From positions 62,001 to 126,000 of the forward strand of contig JAVXUO010001368.1 of the NCBI GenBank assembly GCA_033065855.1: 64,000 nt of DNA, written 5' to 3'. The notes beneath the pieces were generated by a model. It saw nothing but the letters and a program-made list of their open reading frames with translations, did not search any database and was not told the DNA's origin. A program made the position numbers and the translations under genes. The stretch comes from Escallonia rubra (Eukaryota > Streptophyta > Magnoliopsida > Escalloniales > Escalloniaceae). Below, one piece after another: positions 62,741 through 64,000 of this stretch. Within the stretch, counting starts at the first letter, position 1. Each line of letters starts with the position of its first letter.

Positions 62741-63210
62741 ATGGACAAACTGAGTCCAAGCCCTGCAAATTCAAACCCCCTCACTCCCCTGGGCTTCCTC
62801 GAGAGATCAACCACAATATACGGTGACTGCCTCTCTATCACCTACGATGACTCCACCTACTCGTGGTCGGACACCCACCGTCGATGCCTCCAGCTTGCCT
62901 CCTCCATCCGATCTTTCGACGTCCAGAGGGACCACGTTGTGTCCGTGGTGGCCCCTAACATACCGCCATGTACGAGCTCTACTTCGCCGCGCCCATGGCC
63001 GGTGCCGTGCTCAACAACGTCAACACCCGCTTAAACTCACGCACCATCTCCATCCTCCTCCACCACAACGAATCGAAGATCTTATTCGTTGACCACCAGT
63101 CGACGTCCCTCGTTTAAGAAGCCATCTCCCTGCTCGCGACAAATTCCCAACCCCCACTCCTCGTCCTCATCGCCGATCATGATACCCCTTCATCCCTCGC
63201 CGTCCGTTTC
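62741..63210 (+). pseudogene. Broken N-terminal fragment of an acyl-activating (AMP-binding) enzyme
   Basis: Resembles plant AAE/benzoate- or butyrate-CoA ligase-like proteins. It starts MDKLSPSPANSNPLTPLGFL and reads TTIYGDCLSITYDDSTYSW, THRRCLQLASSI and HVVSVVAPNIP. A one-base loss near 62965 shifts the frame (YELYFAAPMAGAVLNNVNTR continues in another frame). A TAA then interrupts near 63115 (STSLV|EAISLL), and the similarity ends near 63210 in LLVLIADHD...VRF. The AMP-binding core and the rest of the enzyme (usually about 550-600 residues) are absent. It is not a functional enzyme. The parent gene is not in the window. Confidence 0.88.
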
Positions 63211-63319
63211 AGTTTCTTACAAGGGTCTGGCCGAAAAAAGGTGATCCTTGATTGAATTGGCGGGGTTGGGGGGGGGGGGGAGGGGGCACCACCTTGTATG
63301 GGTAGGTCTCTGTTTTAGT

Positions 63320-63361
<42 letters not shown>
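63320..63361 (+). repeat. (GT)n(GA)n microsatellite in the right inverted end
   Basis: Thirteen or so GT units followed by about eight GA units; the inverted partner of the (TC)n(CA)n tract at 62580-62623. Confidence 0.9.
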
Positions 63362-63362
<1 letters not shown>

Positions 63363-63813
63363 CCATTAAATATTGGTTACCCAAAATGCCCTTCAAGATT
63401 GACGGCCATCCACCACTTTTTAAACAGAAAAATGATTTTGGGTCCAATTAGAACAAATTCTCAACGTTGAGGTGTTAGTTGTTAAAATTAAAACTTCAGG
63501 GTCTTATGTGAGAACCAGGTATAAACCTTAGGGGGTTTTGTGGAATTTACCCTAATTTTTAATGCCTTTTTGGCCCCCCTCGATTAGACATTCTAGATCC
63601 GCCCCTGGTAGTGATTTTGGTTGTAGGTTGTGCATGGCAAATGTGGCATGGATGCGGTGGTGCGACAGTGACAAATGAAGGATTGATACATACAAAATGA
63701 AAGAAAGGGCAAACATGTCTTTACGTAAGAATTTTTAAGGTCAACATCATTTCGTTTGGCTAAAGGACATAAGTGTTATTACGACAAAACACAGTCTTTG
63801 ACTGTAATTTACC

Positions 63814-64000
63814 TTCAAGTCAAACGCTTATAAGTTGAGACGGTCATCGCCTCCCATCATCTCCTCCATTTTCCCCTCCTCAGCCCTCGCTTCCTCCACT
63901 CTCACATAACCTACTTATTATTTATAAATCCACACTTCCACCATAATTGAGTGTCAGCTCTTCACCCACCACAAGAGATTTTTCACTGAGCCTCCATTAT
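63814..64000. other. Window end, nothing recognised
   Basis: Short flank beyond the MULE-like element; C/T-rich stretches but no gene or element end identified. Confidence 0.5.

Larger units (their letters stand above)
62389..63552. mobile_element. Pack-MULE with exact 9-bp target duplication, carrying an acyl-activating enzyme fragment
   Basis: Starts GGGTAAATTGCACTAAACTC and ends ...GGGGGTTTTGTGGAATTTACCC. The exact nonamer TAATTTTTA flanks it at 62380-62388 and 63553-63561. The inverted ends are very long (about 270 bases), including (TC)n(CA)n on the left and (GT)n(GA)n on the right, and the GGGGCACC/GGTGCCCC blocks beyond. The interior is a fragment of a host gene. No transposase is present. 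Confidence 0.95.
61936..63607. mobile_element. hAT element, copy B, interrupted by a Pack-MULE
   Basis: Starts CATGGGCGGATC and ends TAGATCCGCCCCTG. The flanking octamers GTAGTAGT (61928-61935) and GTAGTGAT (63608-63615) match at 6 of 8. Minus-strand sequence from 62380 back to 61980 matches the 56690-56920 and 59123-59170 parts of hAT copy A, so the two are sisters in opposite orientation. The Pack-MULE 62389-63552 lies inside it. Confidence 0.82.
61031..63813. mobile_element. MULE-like element, copy 2 of the local family, carrying a hAT which carries a Pack-MULE
   Basis: Left end GGTAAATTATAGTAAAAGAC, right end ...AGTCTTTGACTGTAATTTACC. Both ends are related to the element at 53726-55890. 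The hAT 61936-63607 lies inside it. Interior segments (61200-61520, 63620-63700) are CCA/GGT-rich. No 9-bp duplication was found (AAATTTAGA left, TTCAAGTCA right), so boundaries or age are uncertain. No transposase is visible. Confidence 0.6.

Noticed and set aside
62575-62826. Pro/His-rich frame starting with CACA repeats
   Set aside because: A translation of the (CA)n microsatellite and inverted end of the Pack-MULE; the real similarity is in the frame starting at 62741.

Overview
The window is nuclear DNA of a flowering plant, probably a eudicot. The host genes have short exons with GT..AG splice junctions inside long AT-rich introns. They encode plant-type proteins, and the intergenic space is filled with small DNA transposons, SINE and LINE scraps and one solo LTR. 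Five host genes are readable. From left to right they are: the 3' part of meiotic MSH4 (+, 19 exons, 1184-15389; its 5' exons lie outside the window); ribosomal protein eL15/RPL15 (-, 4 exons, 16880-19574); a single-exon chloroplast 3-isopropylmalate dehydratase small subunit (+, 25690-26451); a PQT3/RBBP6-like DWNN-RING E3 ligase (-, 15 exons, 33453-40257); and an AIM24-family protein with a C-terminal membrane anchor (-, 10 exons, 46046-53099). I traced every exon by hand. All reading frames close across the junctions, so these five look functional. They share no pathway and are simply neighbours.

The spaces between genes hold identifiable mobile elements, several delimited by exact target-site duplications (TSDs). 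They include a tRNA-derived SINE (18-bp TSD) next to the eL15 promoter and a decayed hAT-like element (20284-22262). A 1.5-kb non-autonomous hAT with an 8-bp TSD sits directly in the promoter of the isopropylmalate dehydratase gene. There is also a 5'-truncated LINE with a 15-bp TSD (31830-32113), a LINE reverse-transcriptase remnant in an MSH4 intron, a Mutator-like element (MULE) at 43224-44340 inside an older AT-rich element, and a PIF/Harbinger-like element (44696-45858).

The last 10 kb (53.7-63.8 kb) is a nest of elements within elements. Two related MULE-like elements (about 53726-55890 and 61031-63813) were hit by later insertions: a second MULE plus a SINE-like insert in the first, and a hAT in the second that itself carries a Pack-MULE. 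The hAT copy at 56633-59451 carries a 2.2-kb solo LTR; its sister at 61936-63607 shows the same site without the LTR. Two MULEs carry pieces of host genes: the N-terminus of a WPP-domain (MAF1-like) protein with an open frame, and a broken N-terminus of an acyl-activating enzyme. I found no CRISPR array, rRNA, convincing tRNA or snoRNA gene, or new multi-gene system. The most interesting content is the gene-capturing MULEs, the nested insertion history and the promoter hAT.
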